Shown here: one piece after another, positions 25,477-34,049 of the stretch | How positions within the stretch are numbered: the first letter of the stretch is position 1 | Layout of the letters: every line of letters starts with the position of its first letter | NCBI GenBank assembly: GCA_019347715.1 | Contig: JAHWKU010000004.1 | Span: 62,001 to 126,000, forward strand | Length of the DNA stretch: 64,000 bases | Direction: 5' to 3' | DNA from: Actinomycetota bacterium | Lineage (GTDB): Bacteria > Actinomycetota > CADDZG01 > JAHWKV01 | The notes under the pieces: generated by a model | Databases searched by the model: none | Seen by the model: the letters and a program-made list of their open reading frames with translations, nothing else | Told to the model about the DNA's origin: nothing | Position numbers and translations under genes: made by a program

Positions 25477-25677
25477 ATGATCCTCTTATCGCTGCTTGTT
25501 CCGATTCCTCTGCTGCTCCTCGCGTTCCTTCTTGCGTGGATGGAAGAGCGGGTGCTGGCGATCGACGAACGGCAGGAACTGGTTCTCCGGCTCCTGGAAG
25601 AAGCCGACCCAGACGACATCGAGCTGGCCGTGTCTCAGCAGTTCGGTCCAGTGATCAGGCGGGAGAGCTTCGGTTAA
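25477..25677 (+). CDS. small single-pass membrane protein
   Basis: A 66-residue protein with one N-terminal hydrophobic helix (LLSLLVPIPLLLLAFLLAWM) followed by an acidic, helical cytoplasmic part (ERQELVLRLLEEADPDDIEL). ATG 25477 begins directly at the helix; GTG 25444 is an alternative that adds 11 residues. No family recognised. It follows the aminotransferase and its stop overlaps the convergent stress protein gene by four bases. Confidence 0.55.
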   Translation: MILLSLLVPIPLLLLAFLLAWMEERVLAIDERQELVLRLLEEADPDDIELAVSQQFGPVIRRESFG

Positions 25678-26498
25678 GTCGTCTTTACGATCAGGGTGTC
25701 GGTAGGCGAGTAGTGCGACACCTGATTTGGAACGGTTCCAAGTAAAAAGCGTCTGGCTCCCGTCATCCCCTTATTGCCGATAACGATCAGATCGAATGAT
25801 TTGGACTCTGCCGTGTCGCAGATCTTCTCAGCCGGATTCCCGTCCTCCAGAAAAGTTTCGATCTCGTTCGGTGCGCGCTCACTGGCTTCTTTTAGAACCA
25901 ATCTTCCTTTGGCGGGTTCTCCTACGAAGATTATCGACGGTTTCGCTCCGGTCGCCCCGGCGAGCGCGTAGGCCTTCTCTAGCGCCTTCGAAGCCGTATC
26001 CGACCCGTCGGTTCCTATCAGCATGTTCTCGAATAGGCCCTTCTCTCTCTTCTCGACGGTTCTCACGATCAGCACGTCGCATGGGGCGTGGTGCGAAACG
26101 CGGTTGGGAACGCTTCCCAAAAGGAACCTCTTGCCGCTGGCCATTCCCTTGTTGCCAACCACTATGAGTCCGGCCCCCTTGGTCGCAGCGACGTCGATCA
26201 AGATGTCTCCTGGATTGCCCTCTTGGACCTGGGTTTCGACTTTGGTGCCTTCTGCTGCGGCCACCTTGCTGGCTTTCAAGACGATCTCATCTGCGACGGC
26301 ACTCGAGGCCAGCTTCCACCACATGTCCTGTGGGGCCTGGCGCTTCCACTCTTCTACCAATAAAGGATCGGGCTCTTCGTAACCGGAGACGATCACCAGC
26401 GTTGCGTCGATGGCCCGCGCCAATTCGGATGCAACCCTTCGGGCCCTCGCCGCGGTCTCAGACCCGTCGGTACCGATGACGATTGATTCGTAAGGCAT
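25674..26498 (-). CDS. tandem universal stress protein (two UspA domains)
   Basis: Cytoplasmic ATP-binding stress protein with two UspA domains in one 274-residue chain. Domain 1 (about 1-145) has IVIGTDGSE and GNKGMASGKRFLLGSVPNRV; domain 2 (about 155-274) has MLIGTDGSD and GNKGMTGARRFLLGTVPNQV. Both keep the G-2x-G-9x-G(S/N)-like nucleotide loop, here in the form GNKGM followed by FLLG. It is divergent from a potassium importer whose cytosolic tail is built of related alpha/beta modules, across only 78 bp, which suggests joint control under osmotic or energy stress. Confidence 0.92.
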   Translation of the reverse strand: MPYESIVIGTDGSETAARARRVASELARAIDATLVIVSGYEEPDPLLVEEWKRQAPQDMWWKLASSAVADEIVLKASKVAAAEGTKVETQVQEGNPGDILIDVAATKGAGLIVVGNKGMASGKRFLLGSVPNRVSHHAPCDVLIVRTVEKREKGLFENMLIGTDGSDTASKALEKAYALAGATGAKPSIIFVGEPAKGRLVLKEASERAPNEIETFLEDGNPAEKICDTAESKSFDLIVIGNKGMTGARRFLLGTVPNQVSHYSPTDTLIVKTT

Positions 26499-26576
26499 GA
26501 CTGGCGGCCCCTTTTGAGAATTTTCCGGATTATAGGCGCCTGAACCTTCGGCCCCTCTGGCTTATGCTCCTGGCTC

Positions 26577-28862
26577 ATGCAGAGGATCGTCCTCGTTTTG
26601 AAGAGGGTGCTCGTCGGGAAACCGGTCTCTTCTTACGCGGAGTTGGAGCATCGCGTGTCCAAGAAGGTTGCTCTTGCGGTGTTCTCATCCGACGCTCTTT
26701 CGTCTTCTGCATACGCGACCGACGTGATGCTGGTAGTTCTGGCTGCTGCGGGAGCCGGCGCCCTGTGGCGTTCGGTTCCGATCGCATTCGGGGTGGTCTT
26801 TGTGCTTTCCGTCGTGATCATTTCGTATCGCATCGCGATCCGCGCTTATCCAAACGGCGGCGGGGGCTACGCGGTCGCCAGCGACAATCTCGGTTTGAAG
26901 ACTGGGGTTCTCGTGGCATCAGCACTGCTGATCGACTACGTGCTTACCGTTGCCGTGAGTGTGGCGGCGGCGGTCAAGGCTCTGGGGGCCGCCCTTCCGG
27001 CGGTTGGTGAAAATCGAGTTGGCGTAGCGGTCGGGGTGGTCATCCTCATTACCGTGGCCAACCTGCGAGGGGTGAAGGAAGCGGGGAGCTTCTTCGCGTT
27101 CCCGACCTATGGGTTCCTTTTGTCCATGGGGGTCATGATCCTGATCGGGCTAACCAGAGTCTTTACGGGAACCCATACCCCTCTCCCGCCTCCGCAGATC
27201 GAAGCCGAGCAGGCCCTCACTATGTTTCTGATCCTGAAGGCTTTCGCAGGTGGCTCGACTGCGCTCACCGGTGTGGAGGCGATGGCCAACGCAGTCCCGG
27301 CTTTCCGGCCTCCCGAGGCCAAAAATGCCGCACAAACCTTGGCGGTCCTGGGAGTACTGCTGGCCTTTCTATTCATCGGAGTCACGTTTCTGGCCAATGC
27401 CTATCAGGTCGACCCGGTAGCAGCAGAGCTGCATGGCAAGACCGTGCCGAGCCAGATCGCAGGAGCGGTCTTCGGTGTCGCGTCTCCCATGTTCTATGTG
27501 ATCCAGTTCTTCACCGCCCTGATCCTCTTTCTGGCGGCCAACACCGCTTATGCCGGGTTCCCGTCACTGGCCTCGGTCCTCGCACGTGATCGCATCTTGC
27601 CGAGAGTGCTGCAAAACCGCGGGGACAAGCTGGCGTACTCCAATGGGATCGTCATTCTCGCCGCTCTGGCGTGTCTGGCGTTGATCCTCTACGAAGCCGA
27701 CGAGTTGAAGCTCATCAACCTATACGTGATTGGGGTGTTCACCGACTTCACTCTTTCCCAGACTGGATTGGTCAAGCGGTGGTTCAGGTTGAAGACTCCG
27801 GGATGGCGGCGCTTCGCATTACTCAACGCCATCGGGGCTGTGACGACGTTTGTCGTTCTCATCATTCAGGCAACCACCAAATTCACTGCAGGCGCATGGC
27901 AGGTGATCATTCTTATTCCACTGCTCGCCTTCTTGCTCTATCGAGTCAACCGTCACTACGTGCGCGTGCAAGACGAACTCAAGATCGTCGAGGCCTCACC
28001 TCGTTTCGAAGCTAACAAGGTCATAGTTTTGGTATCGCCTCTCATGGGGGCAACGGTCAAGGCTTATTCCTTTGCTCGATCGATCGGCCCCAAAGTGATG
28101 CGGGTCGTGGCCTTCCGCGTCCCCGAGAGGAGGCTGCAGCGGATCCGGACGAGGTGGACAGAGATCGGCATCAAGAATCCCATCGAGGCGACTGGCTATC
28201 GGTTGAGAGACCTGGTCGATTACATCCGCGGCCTCGATCCCCAGCCGGACGACCCGGTGACCCTTGTGATCCCCGACCCCCAGCATCCGAATCCCCTCGT
28301 GCAGCTCTCCCAGGGTCGCAACCTTCTTCGGATCAAAGGCGCCTTTCTGGCCGAGCCGAATGTGGTGGTGGTGAGCATTCCATTCCGTCAAGACTTGGAG
28401 CCCGAGCCTGAGCAGATCAGGGCACCGAGGAGGCTGTCGGTGATCGTGCTCGTAGCCTCGGTCCACCGGGCGACGGTGAGGGCATTGCGTTATGCCCAGT
28501 CGCTCAATCCGTCTGAGTTGAAAGCGGTTTCGATCGTCACGAATCCCGAGGAAGCTCCCGAGCTGATCAGAAGGTGGGAGGAGCTGGATCTGGAGGTGCC
28601 GCTCGAAGTGGTGGACTCGCCGTACCGCAGCATCATCCCTCCGCTTCTAAAGGAGATCCGTTCGATGGGGCCGAGCCAGCAGGACGCGGTAGCAGTCGTG
28701 ATCCCGGAGTTCATCGTTTCGCATTGGTGGGAACAGCTTCTTCATGGGCAGACTGCCCTGATGATCAAAACCACGCTCCTCTTCGAGCCAAATGTCGTTG
28801 TGATTGATGTCCCCTTCCCGCTGAAGGCCGGACGCACACGGGAAGATAGTCTTGACCAATGA
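26577..28862 (+). CDS. kimA: KimA-like potassium importer (APC family) with duplicated C-terminal domain
   Basis: Large APC-superfamily carrier, 761 residues. The N-terminal half strongly recalls Bacillus KimA (YdaO): LVGKPVSSYAELEHRVSKK, ALAVFSSDALSSSAYATD, YPNGGGGYAVASDNLG, LLIDYVLTVAVS and ALTGVEAMANAVPAF. About twelve helices end near residue 465. Bacillus KimA has one soluble tail module; here two follow, about 477-605 and 617-750, with similar ends (EPNVVVVSIPF and EPNVVVIDVPF). Proton-coupled K+ uptake is inferred from homology. No ydaO/c-di-AMP riboswitch fits in the 78-bp upstream gap. The stop overlaps the next start as ATGA. Confidence 0.85.
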   Translation: MQRIVLVLKRVLVGKPVSSYAELEHRVSKKVALAVFSSDALSSSAYATDVMLVVLAAAGAGALWRSVPIAFGVVFVLSVVIISYRIAIRAYPNGGGGYAVASDNLGLKTGVLVASALLIDYVLTVAVSVAAAVKALGAALPAVGENRVGVAVGVVILITVANLRGVKEAGSFFAFPTYGFLLSMGVMILIGLTRVFTGTHTPLPPPQIEAEQALTMFLILKAFAGGSTALTGVEAMANAVPAFRPPEAKNAAQTLAVLGVLLAFLFIGVTFLANAYQVDPVAAELHGKTVPSQIAGAVFGVASPMFYVIQFFTALILFLAANTAYAGFPSLASVLARDRILPRVLQNRGDKLAYSNGIVILAALACLALILYEADELKLINLYVIGVFTDFTLSQTGLVKRWFRLKTPGWRRFALLNAIGAVTTFVVLIIQATTKFTAGAWQVIILIPLLAFLLYRVNRHYVRVQDELKIVEASPRFEANKVIVLVSPLMGATVKAYSFARSIGPKVMRVVAFRVPERRLQRIRTRWTEIGIKNPIEATGYRLRDLVDYIRGLDPQPDDPVTLVIPDPQHPNPLVQLSQGRNLLRIKGAFLAEPNVVVVSIPFRQDLEPEPEQIRAPRRLSVIVLVASVHRATVRALRYAQSLNPSELKAVSIVTNPEEAPELIRRWEELDLEVPLEVVDSPYRSIIPPLLKEIRSMGPSQQDAVAVVIPEFIVSHWWEQLLHGQTALMIKTTLLFEPNVVVIDVPFPLKAGRTREDSLDQ

Positions 28863-30094
28863 AGTTCGGCCTGTTCTACGAACACAATCTTCCCCGGCCG
28901 TGGGCGCAGGATGCGGAACACACCTTGTTCCAGCAAGTGCTCGACCAAGTTGAACTCGCGGACAAACTCGGATTCCATGCGGTATGGCAGGTAGAGCATC
29001 ACTTCCTCGAGGAATACGCGCACTCGTCGGCCCCCGAGGTTCTGCTGGCGGCCTACTCGCAGAGAACGAAAAGCATCCGGCTAGGCCACGGGATCGTTCA
29101 GACGCCTCCTCACTACAACCACCCCGCCCGGGTGGCCGAACGGATAGCCACGTTGGATCTGATCTCCAACGGCAGAGTCGAGTTCGGCACGGGAGAATCC
29201 TCATCGGAGACCGAGATGGGGGGCTTCAACCTCTCTCGTGGGGAAAAACGAGCGGCATGGAGAGAGGGGACCGAAGCGGCGCTTCGAATGATGGTCGAGG
29301 AGCCGTTTTCCGGTTACGACGGCGAGTTTCTGAAGATGCCTCAGCGAAATGTGGTCCCCAAGCCCCTGCAGGAGCCGCACCCTCCGGTGTGGGCGGCCTG
29401 CTCTCAACGCGACACCATTCACTTCGCCGCACAAAACGGGATCGGTGCCCTTTCGTTCGCATTCGTCACCGCCTCCGAAGCGAAGCAGTGGGTCGAAGAC
29501 TATTACTCAACTATCGAGAACGAATCGATCCCGATCGGTTACCAAGCGAACCCGAACATCGCGGTGGTCACGGCCCTCATGTGCTGCGAAAGCGAGGAAG
29601 AAGCAGTCTCCAAAGGTGAGAAGGGAGTCAACTTCTTCGGGTACGCGCTTGCTCACTACTACGTGTTTGGGAAACATCACCCAGGCCGGACGAGCGTCTG
29701 GGACAAGTACCTCGAACATGGAGATTTGTTCTCGTTGTACCGGATGCAGCAGATGAATCAAACCCCCGATGCGATCAGAGGATGCGTTGGCACCCCCGAA
29801 CATTGCCGGCAGGTACTCCGAACTTACGAAGAAGCCGGCGTTGACCAGGTCATCTTCTTCTCGCAGGCAGGCCACAACGCTCACGAAGACATCTGTGACA
29901 GCTACGAGCTGCTCGCTCGTGAAGTCCTTCCGGAATTCATCGAGCGAGACCAGGCGGCAGAGTCAGCTCGTGACCGCAAGCGCGAAGAGATCAACGACAA
30001 GGCGATGGCACGCAAGGAAGCCTCCGGCGAACAGCATCGGCCCCCCGATGAGGATTATCGGATCGATGCCCCCGGGGCCGGGTCACTCTTTTAG
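28859..30094 (+). CDS. LLM-class flavin-dependent oxidoreductase (luciferase-like)
   Basis: Bacterial-luciferase-fold monooxygenase of 411 residues. Typical features are MKFGLFYEHNLPRP at the start, VEHHFLEEYAHSSAPEVLLAA, GHGIVQTPPHYNHPARVAER and TLDLISNGRVEFGTGES. It may use FMNH2 or F420H2; the pattern HHFLEEY is that of FMN-type members. The C-terminal 50 residues are charged and low in complexity. The ATG overlaps the KimA-like stop (ATGA), which is a puzzling operon partner. Substrate unknown. Confidence 0.88.
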   Translation: MKFGLFYEHNLPRPWAQDAEHTLFQQVLDQVELADKLGFHAVWQVEHHFLEEYAHSSAPEVLLAAYSQRTKSIRLGHGIVQTPPHYNHPARVAERIATLDLISNGRVEFGTGESSSETEMGGFNLSRGEKRAAWREGTEAALRMMVEEPFSGYDGEFLKMPQRNVVPKPLQEPHPPVWAACSQRDTIHFAAQNGIGALSFAFVTASEAKQWVEDYYSTIENESIPIGYQANPNIAVVTALMCCESEEEAVSKGEKGVNFFGYALAHYYVFGKHHPGRTSVWDKYLEHGDLFSLYRMQQMNQTPDAIRGCVGTPEHCRQVLRTYEEAGVDQVIFFSQAGHNAHEDICDSYELLAREVLPEFIERDQAAESARDRKREEINDKAMARKEASGEQHRPPDEDYRIDAPGAGSLF

Positions 30095-30100
30095 AGAGGG

Positions 30101-30556
30101 ATGGCTACTCCCGAAGAGCCCATCACCGAAGGCCGGCGGCAGAGGTCGACCGCGACGACGATAGCCGCGGTCCTCATCTTCTTCGTAACCGGGATCTTTG
30201 CCCTGCTCGCCGTCGCAGCGTTGGTGAGCGCAGCGGTTTCAGGAGGTCTTCCACAGATCGAAGGAGCCAGATCTGCCCGAGTCGCGATCTTCGTCGTCGG
30301 TCTCGTCGTTCTCGGCGTGTGCCTGTGGACGGCTACCGTTGGAGTCAAAGTCCTGCAGCTGAAGAGCTGGGCACGGGTGGCCGCTGTAGTCACCTTTGGT
30401 GGATTCGTCCTCATGTCGGTGACCACACTCTTCAGCGGGCAGGAGGGTGTGCCGGTCGCAAGCAAGTTCTTGTCGGCAGTCGTCACCGCTATGGATGCGG
30501 CAGTGGTCGTTCTTCTGCTTACTCCATCAGCTGGAGGAGATTTCCGAGCAGAGTGA
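30101..30556 (+). CDS. four-helix membrane protein of unknown function
   Basis: A 151-residue protein with a charged N-terminus followed by four hydrophobic helices (AAVLIFFVTGIFALLAVAAL; AIFVVGLVVLGVCLW; VAAVVTFGGFVLM; VVTAMDAAVVVLLL). No family recognised. It lies six bases after the LLM gene, and its stop overlaps the GTG start of the osmoprotectant ATPase as GTGA, so it may be part of that transport operon. Confidence 0.7.
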   Translation: MATPEEPITEGRRQRSTATTIAAVLIFFVTGIFALLAVAALVSAAVSGGLPQIEGARSARVAIFVVGLVVLGVCLWTATVGVKVLQLKSWARVAAVVTFGGFVLMSVTTLFSGQEGVPVASKFLSAVVTAMDAAVVVLLLTPSAGGDFRAE

Positions 30557-31647
30557 TCTCTCTAACCGACGTAACAAAGCGCTTTCCCCACTCCTCACAA
30601 CCGGCCGTCGACAGGCTCTCGTTGGAAATCGAGGCCGGGAAAGTGGTCTGTCTGGTTGGCCCGTCCGGGTGCGGGAAGACCACGACACTCAAGATGATCA
30701 ATCGGCTGATCGAGCCCACTTCGGGTTCGATCGTGGTCAATGGAGCCGAGATTCTGCGGCAGGACCCCGTGAAGCTGCGCCGCGATATCGGATACGTGAT
30801 CCAGAGCGTTGGCCTGATGCCGCATCGCACCATCGAGCAGAACATCGAGACCGTCCCCCGGCTGGTTGGATGGGATCAAGCTCGCATCCGAAAGCGGGTC
30901 GACGAGCTGGTTTCGATATTCGACCTCGACCGAGACCTCTTGCCACGCTACCCGGCTGAGCTCTCGGGTGGTCAGCGTCAGCGGGTCGGAGTGGCTCGCG
31001 CTCTGGCGGTCGACCCTCCCGTGATGCTTATGGACGAGCCATTTGGGGCGGTCGATCCGATCGTAAGGGAGCGGCTGCAGGATGAGTTTCTCGAGATACA
31101 GAGCAGTCTCAAAAAGACGATCGTGTTCGTGACCCACGACATCGATGAAGCCATAAAGATGTCCGACCGCATCGTTATCCTGAACCAGGGAGGCAAGATC
31201 GAGCAGCACGCTCCTCCCGAGGAGATTCTCCGATCGCCCGCCAACGAGTTCGTCATGCAGTTCGTGGGGGCCGAGCGGGGCCTCAAGCGTTTGTCGCTCG
31301 TTTCTGTATCCGACATCGGGGTTGAGGAGGGGCCGGTCGTTTCGCCTTCCGCTAGCGCCGATGAAGCCAAGCGCGTGATCGATGAGTTCGGATTCGGATG
31401 GACCAGCGTTGTTGACGATGGGCAGCTTCTGGGATGGGTGGACGAAGAGATGCTGCATGATGCCGCAGGCGTCGATGAGGTGAAGGCTCGGAAATTCGCT
31501 GCTTTCGTCACACCGGACAGCTCGCTGAGAAAGGCTCTGGATTCCGTCGTCAGTTCCAGGACTCAGGTCGCGGTGGTTCTAGGTGATGGGCAGAACTATC
31601 TCGGGATACTCACTTTGGAGCATATCTCCAAGGAGATCATCCATTGA
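30553..31647 (+). CDS. opuCA: osmoprotectant ABC transporter ATP-binding protein with CBS pair
   Basis: ATPase of a glycine betaine/choline/carnitine-type importer. The 364-residue protein has Walker A GPSGCGKT, the Q-loop region IGYVIQSVGLMPHRTIEQNI, signature LSGGQRQRVGVARAL, Walker B MLMDEPFGAVDP and H-loop THDIDEA. From about residue 250 a CBS-domain pair follows, which in OpuA-type transporters senses ionic strength or c-di-AMP. GTG 30553 overlaps the previous stop; longer frames have no similarity. It heads a complete four-gene importer. Confidence 0.92.
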   Translation: MISLTDVTKRFPHSSQPAVDRLSLEIEAGKVVCLVGPSGCGKTTTLKMINRLIEPTSGSIVVNGAEILRQDPVKLRRDIGYVIQSVGLMPHRTIEQNIETVPRLVGWDQARIRKRVDELVSIFDLDRDLLPRYPAELSGGQRQRVGVARALAVDPPVMLMDEPFGAVDPIVRERLQDEFLEIQSSLKKTIVFVTHDIDEAIKMSDRIVILNQGGKIEQHAPPEEILRSPANEFVMQFVGAERGLKRLSLVSVSDIGVEEGPVVSPSASADEAKRVIDEFGFGWTSVVDDGQLLGWVDEEMLHDAAGVDEVKARKFAAFVTPDSSLRKALDSVVSSRTQVAVVLGDGQNYLGILTLEHISKEIIH

Positions 31648-32321
31648 TCCTTGCGCAGGGCGAGCCGTTGCTCGAGTGGGATTGGATCGTCAGACATTCG
31701 TCCCAGATCTTCGAACGATTCTTGCAGCATGCCGAACTCACGGCGATAGCGGTTGGTATCGGACTGTTGATCTCGTTTCCGGTTGCCGTCTTTGCTTATC
31801 GCCACCGCTGGCTCATCGGCCCGGTGACTTGGTTCACGGGATTGCTCTATACGATCCCAAGCCTGGCGCTCTTTGCCTTCCTGGTTCCCTACACCGGCCT
31901 CTCCACGACCACCGCTGAGATCGGACTGGTCAGCTACACGCTTCTCATCCTTATCCGCAACATCGTGGCCGGCCTCGACGGAGTGCCGGCAGACACAAGG
32001 GAGGCCGCCATCGGGATGGGCTATACGAAGCGTCAGCTTCTGTGGAAGGTGGAGCTGCCGCTTGCCCTTCCAGTGATGGTGGCGGGAATCAGAATCGCGT
32101 CGGTGACGACTATTGGACTCGTCACCGTGACCGCGCTCATCGGACAAGGGGGGCTCGGGTATTTCATATTGCTCGGCCTGAGGCGATTCTTCTCGACTCC
32201 GATCATCGCGGGGACGATCCTTTCCGTCGCATTCGCTATGACGGTCGATGCTGCCCTTTTGATTGGTCAGCGCGCCCTGACTCCATGGGTGAGACGCAAG
32301 TCACCTGGTTTGGCTTCCTGA
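31644..32321 (+). CDS. opuCB: osmoprotectant ABC transporter permease (first)
   Basis: Membrane subunit of the osmoprotectant importer, 225 residues with about five or six helices. The BPD-type coupling loop EAAIGMGYTKRQLLWKVELPLALPVMVAGIR is clear in its conserved spacing (EAA then G). The start is TTG 31644, overlapping the ATPase stop as TTGA, with AGGAG eight bases upstream, which decides the start. The helix before it carries the LYTIPSLALFAFLVPY motif usual in OpuCB-like permeases. Confidence 0.9.
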   Translation: MILAQGEPLLEWDWIVRHSSQIFERFLQHAELTAIAVGIGLLISFPVAVFAYRHRWLIGPVTWFTGLLYTIPSLALFAFLVPYTGLSTTTAEIGLVSYTLLILIRNIVAGLDGVPADTREAAIGMGYTKRQLLWKVELPLALPVMVAGIRIASVTTIGLVTVTALIGQGGLGYFILLGLRRFFSTPIIAGTILSVAFAMTVDAALLIGQRALTPWVRRKSPGLAS

Positions 32322-32995
32322 TGGAGGTTCTCAGCGCGGTGTTCGAATGGTTCCGCGACCCAGCCAACTGGTCGGGCTCGACGGGGGTTCCCGCACGAAT
32401 GTTCGAGCACATCTACATCTCATTTCTTTCAGTAGGGATCTCCGCCGCAGTCGCTTTGCCTGCTGCCCTCTACATCGGGCACACGAAGAGAGCTGAATTT
32501 CTGGTCACCTCAATTGCTAATCTGGGCCGCGCCATTCCGTCCTTCGCCATCCTGGCGATAATGCTTCCGATAACCATCCGAATGAGATTAGGTCTCGGCT
32601 TTTGGCCGACCGTGATTGCTCTATTCCTTCTCGGAATCCCTCCGATCCTCACGAATACCTACGTTGGGATCCAGGGTGTCGACGCAGACACCATCGAGGC
32701 GGCCCGCGGGATGGGGATGACCGGGGGCCAGGTCCTGAGGAAGCTGGAAATCCCCCTTGCCGCACCACTGATCGTGGCGGGGTTCAGGACGGCGCTTGTT
32801 CAGGTGATCGCGACAGCGACTCTGGCTGCCCTCGTTGCGTGGGGGGGCCTTGGTCGCTTCATCATCGACGGGTTTGCAGTGAGGGACGAGGCCAGGATCG
32901 CGGCGGGGGCCATCTTGGTCGCGGCCCTGGCGATCGCTGCGGAACTGAGTTTCGGCCTGGTGCAGAGACTCTTCGCCGTTAGATTGCATCGCTGA
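32321..32995 (+). CDS. opuCD: osmoprotectant ABC transporter permease (second)
   Basis: Second membrane subunit of the importer, 224 residues. It has the coupling loop EAARGMGMTGGQVLRKLEIP and the family helices NLGRAIPSFAILAIMLP and FLLGIPPILTNTYVGI. ATG 32321 overlaps the stop of the first permease as TGATG; ATG 32285 would add 12 residues and is an alternative. The first and second permeases are related but not recent duplicates and presumably form the heterodimeric channel. Confidence 0.9.
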   Translation: MEVLSAVFEWFRDPANWSGSTGVPARMFEHIYISFLSVGISAAVALPAALYIGHTKRAEFLVTSIANLGRAIPSFAILAIMLPITIRMRLGLGFWPTVIALFLLGIPPILTNTYVGIQGVDADTIEAARGMGMTGGQVLRKLEIPLAAPLIVAGFRTALVQVIATATLAALVAWGGLGRFIIDGFAVRDEARIAAGAILVAALAIAAELSFGLVQRLFAVRLHR

Positions 32996-33021
32996 TAGGG
33001 TGCTCCTGCCTCAAAAGACCA

Positions 33022-33030
33022 GGGGGGGGG
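33022..33030 (+). repeat. run of nine G in the leader of the substrate-binding gene
   Basis: A G9 run followed by CACCCCG lies between the second permease and the substrate-binding protein gene. It can pair with the following CCCC into a small hairpin, but no U-tract follows, so it is not a standard terminator. Its length may be prone to slippage or sequencing error. Confidence 0.6.
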
Positions 33031-33065
33031 CACCCCGATAAGAAGGAAGAAAGGGAGGAGAACCC

Positions 33066-33986
33066 ATGCGGAGAATCCGCAAGCCAATCCTCGGGGCGAC
33101 TGTGCTCGCGCTGTTGCTGTTGTTGAGCGCCTGTCAGACGGGAGGGGAACGGCGAACAGGGAGTGATGAAGAGCTGCCAACGATCACCGTTGGAGTATCG
33201 AGCGCGTTCCCGGAGAACCAAATCGTTGCCGAGATGTACGCGCAAGTACTCGAGGCAGCTGGATACACCGTCGAGCGGCAGATGAGTATCGATTCCAGGG
33301 AGGTTTCTCAGCCTGCTCTGGAGAATGGTGAGATCGACGTCAAGCCCGAATACCTGGCGACCCTCTTGCTCTACTACAACAAGGATGCCACCAACATCAC
33401 CGACGCCGACGAGGTTGCCGAGCAGCTGGATCCACTCCTCGAAGCAAAGGGTGTGGAGCTACTCCAACATTCTGAAGCCGTGGACACCAACGCGATCGTT
33501 GTGACGAAGGCAACTGCAGACGAGCATCAGTTGGCCAAGGTTAGCGACCTGCAGCCCGTGGCCGGAACGCTCGTGTTCGGTGGTCCTCCTGAGTGTCCCG
33601 AGCGGCCCTTCTGTATCCCTGGGCTCAAGGAAACATACGGTCTCGAGTTCAAAGAGTTCAAGCCGCTCGACGTCGGCGGGAATTTGACTGTGGCAGCCCT
33701 CGAAGGCGGGGAGATCGATGTCGCCTTGCTGTTCTCCACCTCAGGAGTGATAGCCAAGAAGGGCTTCGTCCTCCTCGAGGATGACAAGAATCTCCAGGCG
33801 GCAGACAACATCGCCCCGGTGGTGAATGCCGAGGTGGTGACCGACCAGCTCAGGGAACTGCTGAATGAAGTGAGCGCTGCTCTGACGACTGCGAACATCA
33901 CGGAGCTGAACGCGAGGGTCGAGGTGGATAACGAGGATCCGGCCGAAGTGGCGAAGGACTTCCTCGAGCAGGAAGACCTCGTTTAG
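33066..33986 (+). CDS. opuCC: osmoprotectant substrate-binding lipoprotein (OpuAC/ProX type)
   Basis: Extracellular binding protein of the importer, 306 residues. The signal peptide ends in the lipobox LLSAC (Cys23), so it is membrane-tethered by lipid. The mature part has the family pattern ITVGVSSAFPENQIVAEMYAQ, ALENGEIDVKPEYLATLL and the late GGEIDVALLFSTSGVI. A strong GGGAGGAG precedes ATG 33066. The aromatic cage that would fix the ligand (betaine, choline, proline betaine) cannot be resolved by eye. Confidence 0.9.
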   Translation: MRRIRKPILGATVLALLLLLSACQTGGERRTGSDEELPTITVGVSSAFPENQIVAEMYAQVLEAAGYTVERQMSIDSREVSQPALENGEIDVKPEYLATLLLYYNKDATNITDADEVAEQLDPLLEAKGVELLQHSEAVDTNAIVVTKATADEHQLAKVSDLQPVAGTLVFGGPPECPERPFCIPGLKETYGLEFKEFKPLDVGGNLTVAALEGGEIDVALLFSTSGVIAKKGFVLLEDDKNLQAADNIAPVVNAEVVTDQLRELLNEVSAALTTANITELNARVEVDNEDPAEVAKDFLEQEDLV

Positions 33987-34004
33987 CTCCGAAAGGACGG
34001 TGGC

Positions 34005-34032
34005 TGAAAACCGCTAGCCCGGCGGGATTTTT
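34005..34032 (+). terminator. possible weak terminator after the osmoprotectant operon
   Basis: A short inverted repeat CCGC...GCGG followed by ATTTTT lies 20-45 bases after the substrate-binding gene stop and just before the next gene. The stem is only four to five base pairs, so the call is tentative. Confidence 0.3.
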
Positions 34033-34049
34033 CCTGTCACGATGCGGTA

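Noticed and set aside
26499..26576. c-di-AMP (ydaO) riboswitch before the KimA-like gene
   Set aside because: The gap is only 78 bp, shorter than the riboswitch core, and no conserved elements are seen.
33001..33065. G9 run as a terminator or riboswitch of the osmoprotectant binding-protein gene
   Set aside because: The hairpin is small, has no U-tract, and the region is too short for a known riboswitch.
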